Assembly (NCBI RefSeq): GCF_012985205.1
Contig: NZ_JABEKS010000004.1
Span: forward strand, 186,001 to 250,000
From: Planctomonas sp. JC2975
GTDB lineage: Bacteria > Actinomycetota > Actinomycetes > Actinomycetales > Microbacteriaceae
Length of the DNA stretch: 64,000 bases
Direction: 5' to 3'
Both the position numbers and the translations under genes were made by a program. Position 1 is the stretch's first letter. Each line of letters opens with the position of its first letter. Below, in pieces: positions 63,970-64,000 of the stretch. The notes beneath the pieces are model-generated. The model was given only the letters and a program-made list of their open reading frames with translations. It did not search any database and had not been told where the DNA came from.

Positions 63970-64000
63970 TCAGTGTACGAGCGGCGCGAGCGTCTCGCCC
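63970..64000 (-). CDS. Possible C-terminus of a gene extending beyond the window
   Basis: Nine codons (GETLAPLVH) end in a TGA at 63970-63972 on the minus strand. The tail resembles the ends of zinc-type alcohol dehydrogenases or related enzymes, but a segment this short cannot be assigned. It is listed because the window's right edge (63907-64000) otherwise has no gene. Confidence 0.3.
   Translation of the reverse strand, partial: GETLAPLVH

Overview
The window is 64 kb of high-GC DNA with tightly packed genes, many GTG starts, several apparently leaderless starts and frequent 4-base ATGA/GTGA overlaps. The order tRNA-Trp, secE, nusG, rplK, rplA, the glyoxylate genes aceA-aceB beside a RamB-type regulator, murB beside two MaoC-type hydratases, PspC-domain signalling genes and a secreted chaplin-like repeat protein together suggest an actinobacterium, most likely a member of the Microbacteriaceae. 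The genus cannot be fixed from this sequence alone. The DNA reads as chromosome: there is no insertion sequence, integrase, plasmid replication gene, rRNA or CRISPR array.

Layout. 1-6.3 kb: end of a MarR-type gene, an epimerase/dehydrogenase, then an OmpR-type two-component system (3015-3788 regulator, 1140-2981 kinase) divergent from a MacB/FtsX-type ABC exporter (3956-6273). 6.3-8.3 kb: a TetR regulator divergent from an FAD monooxygenase. 8.4-12.7 kb: a three-gene sugar or inositol-type catabolic operon (two Gfo/Idh/MocA dehydrogenases and a TIM-barrel isomerase) divergent from a ROK regulator. 12.8-15.8 kb: MarR, esterase, YqaJ-type nuclease, acetyltransferase. 15.9-22.3 kb: aceB and aceA, the divergent RamB-like regulator, and an aldehyde dehydrogenase. 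22.3-27.5 kb: a small operon (YHS protein, DUF1801-like protein, methyltransferase) with a divergent TetR, a secreted sedolisin protease and a membrane protein.

27.6-30.8 kb: rplA, rplK, nusG, secE and tRNA-Trp, all on the minus strand; the nusG-rplK gap is stretched by a 17-base tandem repeat and a long perfect palindrome. 31.1-35.5 kb: a LuxR-type response regulator and a PspC-domain kinase, divergent from a second PspC-domain membrane protein. 35.6-39.7 kb: murB with two hydratase genes, then a Tat-type metallophosphoesterase. 39.7-43.1 kb: a surface locus with an orphan 27-residue peptide gene and two secreted low-complexity proteins, one with seven chaplin-like repeats, a PGT tract and an LADTG sorting signal. 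43.2-47.9 kb: a VOC protein, an FAD monooxygenase divergent from an HTH/Clp-N gene pair, a GH6 cellulase under a CelR/CebR-like box, and a DUF1918 protein. 48-52.5 kb: a natural Gfo/Idh-aldo/keto reductase fusion divergent from a LacI regulator, then an SDR. 52.5-59.1 kb: two MMPL exporters, each divergent from its own regulator (TetR, MarR). 59-64 kb: small unknown genes, a GNAT, a MarR, an operon with two paralogous short proteins, a LysM lipoprotein and a DHFR-like reductase.

The most unusual signal is a pair of 63-65 bp perfect palindromes with the same 13-bp outer ends but different cores. One lies between nusG and rplK. The other lies in frame inside the N-terminal coding part of the LacI-family gene. 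The second is the strongly signalled orphan peptide gene at 39774-39857.
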